Assembly (NCBI GenBank): GCA_009829735.1
Contig: CM020620.1
Coordinates: 20,248,020-20,312,019, forward strand
Source: Pyropia yezoensis
Taxonomy: Eukaryota > Rhodophyta > Bangiophyceae > Bangiales > Bangiaceae
Reading direction: 5' to 3'
DNA: 64,000 bases
Shown: piece by piece, positions 12,237 to 22,196 of the stretch
Numbering within the stretch: position 1 is the first letter of the stretch
How the letters are laid out: each line of letters begins with the position of its first letter
Notes under the pieces: generated by a model
Databases searched by the model: none
What the model saw: only the letters and a program-made list of their open reading frames with translations
Told to the model about the DNA's origin: nothing
Program-made: the position numbers and the translations under genes

Positions 12237-12414
12237 TGCCGCCGCTGCCGCCGCTTCTACCGCCATCACCATCACCCCCATTGGTAGTTGCCATGTCGCC
12301 TCCGCCCTGCAGCACGGGGCTGGCATCAGCAGCCAGCACTCCCGCCGCGACGGCGGCCACCGCCACGGCCGCAGCAGGGACTAGCCACCGCTGCGGTCGC
12401 CGGTGGCGGGCCAT
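10525..12414 (-). CDS. Histidine-rich single-pass membrane or secretory protein, 629 aa
   Basis: The start ATG at 12414 gives MARHRRPQRW followed by a long alanine/valine core ending near residue 30, a convincing signal peptide or anchor. Residues about 300-375 hold a dense His/Gly/Ala segment (many HGHAHH-type repeats), typical of metal-binding linkers. Around residues 465-493 is a second hydrophobic stretch (LFALTVVAYAVAVHVALAAA) suitable as a transmembrane helix, followed by a basic, then low-complexity tail ending in the acidic SWSDIDEDE. The arrangement fits a type I protein with a luminal or extracellular His-rich domain that could bind zinc, copper or nickel. It lacks the multiple helices of ZIP or CDF transporters, so I do not call it a transporter. 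The upstream sense strand is pyrimidine-rich. Confidence 0.55.
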
Positions 12415-14696
12415 GGTGCGGCTGGAAAAGGAAGAGGGGAGGAGGACGGAGGTGAAGGGATGAGTCAAGGGCGTCACGGGCGGGGGGCGGGGCGACGGAG
12501 GGGGGCCCGCCGGCAGGTAGAGTGGGAGCACCGGAATGGGGGGAAGTGGAGACAAGGAGGGGGGATCCACGCAACAAAGACGGCGGTGGCACGCTGGTGC
12601 TCCCCCCCGCGCGGCGGGCGGCACAGCGACAGCGCCCGCGGCGGTCGCCGGTTGCTCGTTCGTGGTCCCTGCGCAGCGTCGCCACCGCCCAGCCCCCCAC
12701 CGCCCCCGCGCCTATGCACGCCCCAAATACCCCGCCCCCTCACCCCGCACGCCCCCCCTCCGCTGGTGCACAATGAAAGCGTTGCCAAGAGAAGAGGTAC
12801 AGTGGGGAAAGGGCGGACTGGCGGTGGCGCCGAGGCACCGCCCCCTCGGCGGCGCGCGCACTCCTGCCCACCTCCCCGGCAGCCAGCGGGCGTGGGTGGC
12901 AACCCTGTTCCAGCCTCGCGGCGGCGCGGCGGCCGGCGGCTGCGCGTAGCCCCTCTTGCCCGTCGCCCCCCTCCGCCCCCTACCCTGCGAGCGCACCGGC
13001 GGTCAGAGGGCGGCGGACGGTGGCGGCGGCGCGCCGACGGGGTGTGGCCGGCGGGCCCGACAGCAGCAGCAGCAGCAGGAGCAGGAGCAGCAGCAGCAGC
13101 GGAAGACGGGGGTGGGGGTGGGGGTGGCCGCAAGTCGCCAGCGGCATGCGCCCGTCTAACCCTCCCTCCCCCCCCCCCCACCACCAAACACACGCACCCA
13201 GCAGCAGACCGGGGAAGCGGGGGGGGGTTGGGGGGGGGGGGGGGGGGGGTTGGGCGGCGGCAGCTCCCGGCCCGTCACCGCGGGCCGGCACCGCGGCACG
13301 GCCGTGCGGTCGTGGCCGTGGGCGGCGGAAAAAGGGGGGCGGGGAGGGGGGCGGAGCCGTGGCGGTGCTGGCGGCCAGGCGGTCGTGGCCGCCGTGGGGG
13401 AGAGAGAGGGGGGTTGTTGAAGTGGGCAGTGGCGGGGTAGGGGGGGGGGGGAGGGTGGGAGCCGCCGCAGCGGCGGCCGGGCGGCGGGCGAGCGGCCGGG
13501 CGGGCCGGCGGCACCGCGTGGGGGCGGGGGGGGGGGGGGGGGGGGGGACGGGACATCGCGGGACGCCCTTCCCCCCCCCTTCCGCCCGCGACGTCCCATG
13601 CCGCTTCGGCGGCCGACGGCTGACGGGGACGAGGGGCGGGAGGGAAGGGAGGGAGGGAGCGATGTTGTTGGGAAGAGGGGAGGGGCGGGCGGGCGGGTGG
13701 GCGGGCGGGTGGGGGGGTGGGCGGGTGGGGGAGTGGGCGTGAGGGGGAGGGAGGGAGCGGCGGGCCGCAGCAGCCCCGCGCAGGCACCGCGGGCGGGCGT
13801 GGCCCAGCGGGGCGGGGACGCCAGATCCGGGCCGGGCCGTCCCTCCGTCGCGCCCCGACGGTGGCCGCCGTGACCGTGTGGTGACGACCACGTCCGCGCT
13901 CGAATTCCAGGCGCCACCCATGTGACAGATATGGACGGGGGGGAGGGGCGGCGACGCGGGCGGACGGTGGGGGCCACGTCCAGCCACCGCGGCGGGTGGT
14001 GGGTGGGTGACGGTACGGCTGCAGCGGCGGCCGGCGGTGGAGCAGCCGTGGGGGTCGCTGTCCGTGGGGGGGGGCATCGACGACCGGCCGGTCGCCACTG
14101 GCGCGTGGGGAGGTGTCCCAACCGCTGTCTGGGTTGTGCTCAGTCTGCGGGCACGGCGAGGCGGGGGGGGGGGGTGACGGGAGAGGGGAGCTGCGGCGGT
14201 GGGGTCCGGGGTGAAGTGGAGAAGGGGAATCCACAGGCGGGGGCGCTGGTGGTGGTGGTGGTGGTGGTGGTGGTGGTGGTGGTGGTGGTGGTGGTGGTGG
14301 TGGTGGTGGTGGCGGTGGTGGTGGTGGTGATGGTCGCGGAGTGTGGGTCACAACGCTGCCGCGTCGTCGCCGCCCGCTAACCACCGGCGCGGCAGCCGCG
14401 CGCGTTCGTGGGCAGCCACGGCTGCACAGCGGCGGGGAAGCCACAGCGGACGCGCGCGTTCCTCCCCCCCCCCCCCCGCCCCCCCCTCCAAAAAATAAAC
14501 AATGAGCAGCCATCGACGCCGCGACGTTCCCGTCTTTAATGTACAAGACAACCACGCACACGCCAGTCCGTGCAGAGGCGGAGCGGGGGGGAAAGAAGGG
14601 TGGCGGGAATGCGGGGGATGGGGTGGTGGAGGGGAAAAGCTCGGGGAGGGAAGGAGAACGTTTGGGGGGGTGGGTTGGGGGGGAGAGGGAGAGCGG
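12415..14696. other. Intergenic, GC-rich, no supportable gene
   Basis: Long G- and C-runs, a GGT microsatellite and poly-proline/glycine frames in every reading direction. No frame shows a domain or stable composition, so the many long frames here are best read as artefacts of stop-poor GC-rich DNA. Confidence 0.5.
14248..14329. repeat. (GGT)n microsatellite
   Basis: About 27 GGT units with a few GGC/GAT interruptions near the right end. Confidence 0.9.
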
Positions 14697-16349
14697 CTAG
14701 GATGGCCCACCCGGCGGGGGTGCCCCCTCCCCCCCGCCCGGGCGGGGGCGGCCGCTCAGCTCGAGCTGGTCGTCCTCGGAAAAGCCGAGCAGGTAGAGCA
14801 CCGCGCCCAGGCTGCGCTGGTTAATCCGAAACGACGCTGCCGCCTGCACCGCGGGCTTGGCGTTGAACGCAATGCCCAGTCCCGCGACGGCGAGCATGGG
14901 CAGGTCGTTGGCGCCGTCCCCCACCGCAATGACCTGGTTGAGCGAAATCCGCTCCTGCTGCGCAATCGTCATGAGCAGGTCCGCCTTGCGCTGCGCATTC
15001 ACCACCGGCCCGACGGTGCGGCCGGTGAAGCAGCCGTCGGCGCCCACCTCCAGCTGGTTGGCGTAGTCGTAATGGAGGCCCAGCTCCTTGCGCACGTGCT
15101 CGGTGATGGCGGTGAAGCCGCCCGAGATGACGGCGAGGCGGTAGCCCAGCTTTTTGAGCGACCGACACAGCTCGTGCGCGCCGTCCGTGTAGACCAGGTT
15201 GTCAATGACGTGGCGGAAGGCGGTGGCGGGGGTGCCCGCCAGCAGCGCCACCCGCTGGCGGAGGGACTCGTTAAAGTCGAGGCCGCCGCCCATGGCCGCG
15301 TGCGTAATGTCCCGCACCGCCTCGTAGACGCCCGCATGGCGGGCCAGCTCGTCAATCACCTCCTGCTGAATGAGCGTCGAGTCCATGTCCATCACCACCA
15401 GCCGCTTGGACCGCCGCAGCACCGACTCGGTCTGGAGCGCCACGTCCACCCCTTGGCTCTTGCCAAAGGTGTAGAGGGCGGAGCGGAACTCGGCCATCGC
15501 CTCCCCGTCATCGTCATAGGCGCTGTCGCCAGCGCCGTCGGCGCCGTCGATGCCGCGGCCCGCCGCCACCGCCGCCGCCGCCGCCGCCGCTGCCGCCGCG
15601 GGCGAGCGGGAGATGGTGAGCTCCAGGCTCCGCAGCTGCCGCCGGCTCAGCCGCGTGATCTTGTCGGTGGAGAAGCCCCGCGCCTCGAGGAGGTCGCCCA
15701 GCGCTTCCAGGAAACGGGGCGGCACCGCCTCGGCACTCAGCAGCGTCAGCACATAGTTGGTGGGCGTCACGCCCGGCGTCAGCCGTGGCACCGCCGCCCC
15801 CGGTGCCAGCCCCGTGGACGGCGCGCTGGCAGCACGCGCCTTTCTCCCCTCCTCCTTCTCCCCCCCAGCCCCCTCATCACCACAAGGACTGTCCACAGCG
15901 GCAGGCCCCGACGGTGGCGACGACGAAGACGGCAGCGGTGGCGGTGGGAGGGAGCGCCCCCCCTCGGGGATGTCAAAGTCAATCTTGCAGCCGACCCGCT
16001 TGGCGGCCAGCAGCAGCTCCCGGAACACCGACTGCGAGCGAGCGTCCATCCCCACCTCCAGCTCCACCGCCAGCGTCAGTCGCCGCCGCACCGAAGTCTG
16101 GCGAACGTCCAGGATGTCTACTCCCGCCCGCGCCACGGCCTCCATGATGGCCGACGTGATGCCCGGGTGGTCCTTGCCGCTCACCACAATCACCACCCGC
16201 TCCCGGTCGGCGGCGGTCGGCGGCGGCGGTGGTGGCGACGCCGCCATTGCGGCCGGCACGGCTGCGGTGACGTCGACCGGGCCAGCGTCCATGGACGCGG
16301 ATGTTTCCGGGGCGTCGTCGCACCCTGTTGGCCTGTCGGTGGCGGCCAT
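14697..16349 (-). CDS. serB: Phosphoserine phosphatase with ACT domains, 550 aa
   Basis: Catalyses the last step of serine synthesis, O-phosphoserine to serine plus phosphate (EC 3.1.3.3). The HAD catalytic part has the nucleophile motif MDMDSTLIQQEVIDELA near residue 320, SGGF near 407, a conserved lysine (KADLL) and GDGANDLPML near 477. N-terminal to it are an ACT domain (about 47-125, starting RVVIVVSGKDHPGITSAIME) and a second ACT-like segment (about 170-260), as in bacterial SerB proteins with two ACT domains; these usually bind serine or other amino acids. The ATG at 16349 is chosen because no upstream in-frame ATG gives a sensible N-terminus; ATGs for MDAGPV and MAASPP lie slightly downstream. 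The N-terminus could hold an organelle-targeting peptide but is low complexity. A poly-alanine insert interrupts the linker. Divergent from the gene at 16830. Confidence 0.93.
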   Translation of the reverse strand: MAATDRPTGCDDAPETSASMDAGPVDVTAAVPAAMAASPPPPPPTAADRERVVIVVSGKDHPGITSAIMEAVARAGVDILDVRQTSVRRRLTLAVELEVGMDARSQSVFRELLLAAKRVGCKIDFDIPEGGRSLPPPPLPSSSSPPSGPAAVDSPCGDEGAGGEKEEGRKARAASAPSTGLAPGAAVPRLTPGVTPTNYVLTLLSAEAVPPRFLEALGDLLEARGFSTDKITRLSRRQLRSLELTISRSPAAAAAAAAAAVAAGRGIDGADGAGDSAYDDDGEAMAEFRSALYTFGKSQGVDVALQTESVLRRSKRLVVMDMDSTLIQQEVIDELARHAGVYEAVRDITHAAMGGGLDFNESLRQRVALLAGTPATAFRHVIDNLVYTDGAHELCRSLKKLGYRLAVISGGFTAITEHVRKELGLHYDYANQLEVGADGCFTGRTVGPVVNAQRKADLLMTIAQQERISLNQVIAVGDGANDLPMLAVAGLGIAFNAKPAVQAAASFRINQRSLGAVLYLLGFSEDDQLELSGRPRPGGGEGAPPPGGPS

Positions 16350-16829
16350 GCTGGCGGGTGGTAGGGTCGAGGCGGGCGGCAGGCACCGTGCGCAGCGGTA
16401 GGCGCCCCCAGTCTTGGCGGGCCACCAGGGCGTGGCCGACAGCTGCCGCCGCGCCCGTCGCCTGTCGTCCGTCCCCCAGCCGCCGCTGACGAGCCGCTGC
16501 TGTCGACGTGCCCGCTGCCGATGCCGACCTGTCGCTGCCGTCGCCAGGGAGAGAGAGAGGGCGGCGCACACACGATCTGCGTGGTGGACCGGGTTGAAAA
16601 GAAATTGACCTGCGGCTGGCAGACAATTCCCCAAGCGGGATCGCGGTACAGACGAGGGCGTCCTGACACATCCCTTGCTCTTGGCATCGCTCGCCCGGCG
16701 CTATGATACCACCGCCCCCCCCCCCACGCGACACTGCGGCACAACCTTCCTCTGTCCTTGCACCCCCCTGCCCCCCCGCCCGATCGCCTCCAGCTGCCCC
16801 CCCCGCCCTCCTCCCCCCAAGCTCCGCCC
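16350..16829. promoter_or_regulatory. Divergent intergenic region serB / 16830 gene
   Basis: A 480-bp spacer between two genes facing away from each other, so it must contain both promoters. The side next to 16830 carries several C-runs on its sense strand. No defined element is recognised. Confidence 0.4.
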
Positions 16830-17145
16830 ATGGAATCGTCCGATGATGAGGACCTAGCCGCCTTGGCGGCGGAGCTTGCGGCGTCCCCCCCCCCCTCGCC
16901 GCCGCACAAACGGCCCGCCCTGCCCGCGGCGGCTGTGACGGCGACGGCGGCCCGCAAGCCTACCCCCGCTGCCGCCCCCACGGCGGCGGCCACCACCGCC
17001 GCTCCCCCCCCGTCGGCCCGGTCCATGCTGTCGCCCGCCGCGCCCGCAGCCAACACCGACGCAGCCGCGTCGCTAGGCCTGTCGGCGCCCGCCACCGCCC
17101 GCCTCCGCGCGCTGCTCGCAGCCGACGCTCGAAGGGCTAGCGCGG

Positions 17146-17178
<33 letters not shown>

Positions 17179-17535
17179 CTAACCGCCGCCTACCGGGGGA
17201 TCCCCGCGGCCGCGGTGCTGGGCGCCCGCGGGGACGGAGGGAGCGAGCATGATGGCGGCAGCGGCAGCAGCAGCAGCAGCGGGCCTGGGGGCCTGGACGC
17301 GGCGACCGCCGCGGGCCTCGCCGTCGCCGCCGCCCGTTCTGCGTGTGGACGGTCAGCCGTCCCTGCGGCCGCCGTGGACGTGCTGCTGGCTGGCCTGGCA
17401 GCCCCTGGCGGCGTTGGGGAGGCGTACGAGGCCGAGGTCGTCAAGGCGCTGGGCGCGCGGGTGGGAAGTGGGGGGGGGGATTGGGCCCGCTGCCCGCGGG
17501 CGGTGGCCCGGTTTGGTCGCGCCGCGGGGATGTGA
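16830..17535 (+). CDS. Unknown protein, frame broken at a poly-G run
   Basis: The ATG at 16830 gives MESSDDEDLAALAAELAAS, an acidic N-terminus seen in many nuclear proteins, followed by an Ala/Pro-rich stretch and the helical SLGLSAPATARLRALLAADARR. At about 17146-17178 there is an uninterrupted poly-G tract over 30 bases long. The starting frame then runs into Arg/Gly-rich filler and stops near 17253, whereas another frame continues with protein-like sequence (LTAAYRGIPAAAVLGARGDG, then an alanine-rich helical region and AYEAEVVKALGARV) to a TGA at 17535. The simplest reading is one gene with a miscounted homopolymer, coding roughly 230 residues. No domain is recognised, and further downstream exons cannot be excluded. 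Confidence 0.45.
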
Positions 17536-18108
17536 GGCGGGCGTGAGGGCGGACCAGAGTGGGTGGGGGGTTACGGCTAGGAGGGCCATGCACGGAAGCT
17601 TGGGAGTGGTGGTGATGGGGAGGAGCGCTGTTGGCGGTTCTGGGAAGCGACCTGGGCGGGGTGGGTAGTGACAAGTCTGCTGATTTCATGGGGGTTGTTT
17701 CATGCAGAGGATGCTGGCGACCACGCGGTCTTGGGTCGGCTGTGAGCAGTGTGCGCTGGGTGTGGATAGATCAGCTGCCAGCCGCTGCGACCGCAGTTTT
17801 TGCCCACCTGAGGGCCGACGCGAGCCAGGCACGCATACATTTGGAAGCTGGCCCTTGTGCGGCGTTCCGTGATTCTCTTGGCCTACGAGCGTGTTGCCTA
17901 CAGCACCAGTTTGAAGAGACGAACCATAGTGTGTAGACGTTCTTTCACGCGCCACTCCTCGTCGCGCCTACCCATCTATCCATGTCTCTGTTGCTGCGTG
18001 GCAGTCGGCTGGGCCTCCATTGTTGCCACACGGTTGTAAGAACTAAAAATACGTGATGTATTACATAAGTTTGAGTCACACTACCAACATGGAGACAAAA
18101 AAGTCATC

Positions 18109-18193
18109 TTCCGCGTCCGGGAATTGAACCCGGGCCACCTGTGTGAGAGACAGGTATCCTGCAAGGTAAACTTAACCACTAGACTAACGCGGA
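18109..18193 (-). tRNA. trnE-CUC: tRNA-Glu (CUC) with 13-nt D-loop insert
   Basis: The acceptor arms TCCGCGT and ACGCGGA pair perfectly. The T-arm is CCGGG-TTCAATT-CCCGG, and the anticodon arm is CCTGT-CTCTCAC-ACAGG with anticodon CTC. T6 on the sense strand lies seven bases past the discriminator (18097-18102), a normal Pol III terminator, and the B-box is canonical. The D-arm starts GTCTAGTGGTTA and should continue directly with GGATAC, but 13 extra bases (AGTTTACCTTGCA, or the same shifted by one) lie between. Removing them leaves a standard 72-nt tRNA-Glu. D-loop introns are documented in nuclear tRNAs of the red alga Cyanidioschyzon merolae, so an ectopic intron is the best reading; a disabled tRNA with an insertion is the alternative. 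Confidence 0.85.
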
Positions 18194-18270
18194 ATACTTG
18201 CAAGACGGTGAACTTGATTGTTTTTACGTAACGCGGAATTCTTGCAAGACAGCGAACGTGATTCTTTTTG
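18187..18270. repeat. 44-bp tandem duplication at tRNA 5' end
   Basis: The segment starting ACGCGGAAT at 18187 (5' acceptor strand of the tRNA plus upstream flank) recurs at 18231 with about 85-90% identity, so a second copy of the tRNA 5' end and its upstream flank sits immediately upstream. Confidence 0.75.
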
Positions 18271-18275
18271 TTCTT

Positions 18276-18358
18276 GTAGGTATCTATTGATTTCCTGGTC
18301 ACTAGCGACGGAGCTCCTTTGCGGGGGCCCCCTGCCCCCTTCTCCAATAGATACCTAC
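18276..18358. repeat. 14-bp perfect inverted repeat, 55-bp centre
   Basis: GTAGGTATCTATTG at 18276-18289 is the exact reverse complement of 18345-18358. The centre contains G/C blocks that can also pair (near 18322-18340). It may be the ends of a very small inverted-repeat element or a structured RNA upstream of the tRNA. Confidence 0.8.
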
Positions 18359-20242
18359 CACCGCTACCATAGCTGCCAATGCACCCCCCCCCCCTCCGCC
18401 CAGCAGCGCCCGTCCTCTCCCCCTACTGTTACTCTTCCCTTCCCCCGCCGTTTCTATTACTAATGCGTCTGTCCCAATCGTACCGCTCCGCCTTTTGGCG
18501 CCTGTGAGGGAGCTGCCTCTGCGCGCTGCCGACGCTGCTGCAGTGCCCGTCCCCCACCTACCCTCGTCACGCCCAGTTAAGGCCTGCTTTACGGGTCGGA
18601 TGCTTTACACAGCTTTCAACTTATGTGGCGCCCGCACAGTGGCTGAGACGTGATTCGCGACCATATATCTTTGCCAATCCGTCACCAATTATCACCACGC
18701 CCAGGGCACACTCTGGAGCGCGGTCGCCGACAGACCAGGTTTGGAATTGTCGTCGAATTGATCCTCATTGCACGCTGTGGCGCCTTCCGCCACCTGCCCT
18801 CGCCGTTCCCACCGGTGATGCACCCGTGATGCACCACCCCTCACCTGTCCCATCCTTTTTATACCGACCTTGTGCCCCTCCATGAAGCTATCCCAGCAGT
18901 ACAGCACAAGCAGCCGTGTGAACTGCTTCCCTTCCCTTCCGCGGAGCTACTCATTCTATCCGTGTGCGACTCGACTGAGGAGCAGGCGGTCAAGGAGGGC
19001 GAGAAGTGGGCTGGCTCTCAGTTTGAAGAGGCCGATCGAATTGCGTCTTCTCTTCTCGGCCGCATTGCTCGTTCCATGTAGGAAACATACCAACCTTCTT
19101 GCTTTCTCGAACCATTGGCTCGAAAAACCCACCACAGCGTGTCACCAGAGCTGTCCTGGCCGGGGTAGGCTCCTACACGTGGCAAGACTTTTCATACACA
19201 TGAGCTTCTTGCATATGAAAATAGAAACATACTGACAAAGGGATGTGCAGCCACTCACACAAGAGAATTACCGCGCGATATCGAACCAGAGCAAACCTAA
19301 GACCTCGAAACCCGTAAGGCAAGGAACGGCCTCTGTTAACTGGCCGTGTACAGTTTACAGGCTTGTCACTGCATCAAGTTTTGCCCCAAGAAGGCGCAGT
19401 CAAACGGCCCCAGACCCCTACAAACGAAAAAGACGACACATTAAACGATACACTTCTTCGGTGGCCCCTGCTGTGCCCACCATACATCCGTTGGCAACCG
19501 GTTTTTCAGCGCAGAGCCTCACAGGTACTTCATGGAAGCCCATGACACAGAGAGGGCCTCTTTGTGCATATGCGGGTCTTCCCGTTTTCATCTGGTTTGT
19601 ACTGTTGGCGGGGTGTCCCAGGGAGAGCCTCTGGCCACGTACTGGAACACCGAGAGCACCACATACGCACTCTGCGAGGCACAAAGGGATGCTGAGGTAC
19701 AATATGGACCACAACAGTGCTCATTGTTCGCCTTTCTTCATAGTAGGAGGGACGTTCCCCAAAGATAAATGCTGTTCCCAGTAAGACCAACAGAAAATAC
19801 GCTCTCTGGGGCTACCAACCAGATAAACACACCGCTTTTTTTGCACATATGAAAGGAAGGTGTGTTGTGGAAGCTGCTGCTATGGTTAGTTCTCCTTACA
19901 GGAAGCTGATGAGGATGGGACCTCGGGGCAACCGACGGATCCGCGAGTACCATGAATGGCAACGGCTGAGGCCACCACATGGCCCATATATGTTTTTCCT
20001 ATAGAAAAGACACATAGATGAGGAGCACATAATGTGGTGAGCACAACGAAGTGCAGCATGTAGCACAAAGATGTGCCGCTCCCGTGCCAAGAGCGTCCCG
20101 TCTACTCGCGGAGAGACCTGGGGCGGACGACTAAATGTGCGAATTTACACCCCCAGATGCGAATTTATCACCGTGTCTCCATGGGACTGAGCTCACTCTC
20201 CTCTCTCCAGTGGTGTTTTTATTTCTTTAAGGAGCCGTAGAG

Positions 20243-20267
20243 AACCACCTCGTCTGATGAGGTGGTT
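20243..20267. repeat. 9-bp hairpin
   Basis: AACCACCTC and GAGGTGGTT are separated by 7 bases. Function unknown. Confidence 0.7.
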
Positions 20268-21170
20268 AGTTATTGGGGCAGACAGGCTACGCCTCACCCC
20301 GCCTTAAGCCCATCACGCATTGTCCCGTCGGCCCACGTAGCGTGGCGCGGCGTGGCCGATCGCGCCGCCCCTGCCTCTCAGCGCAGAGCGAGGGGGGAGG
20401 GGCGACGACTTCGACCATCGGCACCGCGTACGCAAGGCAGCGGCCGGGAGAGGGGGTACTCTCCCGTCGGCGGGAGGCCGTGGCGAAGCAGTGGCTCCCC
20501 GCCGTGGCGCGTCCACCGCCGCCGCTGCCGAGGGGTTCTTCCCCTGGACCGGTGCTCACCCCCTTCACACACCCCCACATCGCCGCCCGCCACATCGCCC
20601 CCCCCCCTGCCGTCCACCGTGCTCGCGGCGAGACGACACCAAACGCCAGTGTCTACCGATGGAGGGGGGGAATCGCCAGAGTAGTCCGCCGAGGCGTGGG
20701 GCGAAACTTCGCACCCCCCCCCCCGCCCCCGCCCCGGGCTCTCCGCGTTGCCGCCGCGGTGCGCTGGCGGGCGCGGCGGGACTGAGCGCAGCGGGGTGGG
20801 CGCACGCGCCCCGGCGTTGTGCATGGGAGAAGAGGGGTACAGCGGCGGGAGACGCCTTCTTCCCTAAACGTCCAGATGGCACTTCCCCTCTCATCGGCCA
20901 CTGGCCGGGCGGGGGTGAGGGGGGGAACGTGGTGGGGTGCGTGTTGTTACATCGGCCAAGGGGGGAGGAGGTGAGGGCGCGGATCGCTGGGATGCTTGTT
21001 ACTCTCTTTCTCTTCACCGCACGTAGTGGTGGGGGAGGGGCAAGTCAGGGGTTCGCGATGCCCCTGGCAAAGACAGAGCAAATAGGGCCACCTAGTACTG
21101 TGTACTGTACACCGGCCCTCACCCGGGGCACGCACCTGTGCATGAGCGCCAACCCACTCTCAGTATCTCC

Positions 21171-22196
21171 CTACAAGTCCACTAACAGCTGCTCTCGCAC
21201 AGACGACACTACCTTGGGATCCACCCCCACCGCCCCCGCCACCGCAAGCCCAAACTCAATCGCCGTGGCGGGGCCTTGGGAGGTCACCACACGGGCGCCC
21301 TCGTCGATGACGACGCGAGTGGTACCGCGCTTGGTGTCGCCGAGGGTGTCACCCACCGACGGGTACCACGTAGCCGTGGGGGGAAGCAGCCCGTGCGCGG
21401 CGAGGACTACTGGTGGGGATGCGCAGATGGCGCCAATCCACTTGCCGGCGGCCGACTGGGGGAGGAGCGTGCCATGAGCGGGGAGGGGTCAGAACGGAGG
21501 GCAGAGCCGCGAGAGGAGTCAAGGAAACAATAAAGGCCGGTAACACTAGCATGTGAGAATGGCTCATGGGTGAAACGTGAAGAGACACGCTCACAATGAA
21601 AGGCGAGATGTCAATCGGTCCCTGCCCTTGAGCCCTCCACAAACCAGCAAAAGACGTGTCCCCAAACGTACCTGCTCCTTCAAGCGAGAAATGAGCTCGG
21701 GGGTATCCGACAGCGTCTGAGCACCTGCGCACATTAATGAGCAACAAATGGGGCAGCCAAATAGCGCCGGCGAAGGCACAGGGGGTCGCAGCCACACCAT
21801 CCACAAATACAACGGGGAGAAACAGATGCCCTGACCGTCAGGCACTGGCCAACAATGCAGCCTCGTACAAAGAAGCAAGAGGAAAGGAGCAGCACCACTA
21901 CGCGCTCGCAGCACCAGACAAGGGGGGTTCCCCGCGGGCAGCAAGGCGCCCCGCGTACCCGGCAGTCCCCCCGCGAGGGCGATGGCGTCCCACGACACGC
22001 GGTCAGCCTCGGCTAGGGTCCCATCACACACCACGCGGGTGCCACGGGAGCCCTTGACGATGGGGGCGCCGCCAAGGGTGTCCCCCTCCACCGACGCGAG
22101 CGTCACGTCCACCCCACAGCGGCGGAGGACATTGACTAGCGAGACCGCTTCCAGCTCCTCGCTCCCGTTGGCCAGCGGCACCAGCACCGACGGCAT
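21171..22196 (-). CDS. DJ1: DJ-1/PfpI family protein, three exons, 191 aa
   Basis: Exons are 22196-21959, 21724-21672 and 21455-21171 with GT-AG introns (donors GTACGC and GTACGT, acceptors GCGCAG and CCCCAG). Joining gives a 191-residue protein, the usual DJ-1 length. Exon 1 holds the strand VLVPLANGSEELEAVS with the conserved glutamate of the active site and ends in GGLPG. Exon 2 continues AQTLSDTPELISRLKEQ. Exon 3 contains the nucleophile elbow GAICASP with the reactive cysteine and later TSQGPATAIEFGLA. The family has redox-sensing, chaperone, and glyoxalase or protein/nucleotide deglycase activities. The stretch where human DJ-1 has THPLA reads TWYPSV, so the histidine there is a tyrosine. 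Divergent from the DNL zinc-finger gene. Confidence 0.93.

Larger units (their letters stand above)
17536..21170. other. Intergenic, AT-richer block around tRNA-Glu
   Basis: Apart from the tRNA and the repeats listed separately I find no supportable gene. 17650-20250 is distinctly AT-richer than its flanks and could be an old insertion. 20270-21020 returns to GC-rich low-complexity DNA with meaningless open frames. Confidence 0.45.

Noticed and set aside
19245-19784. 179-codon plus-strand frame
   Set aside because: Isolated in AT-richer intergenic DNA, no domain and no supporting context.
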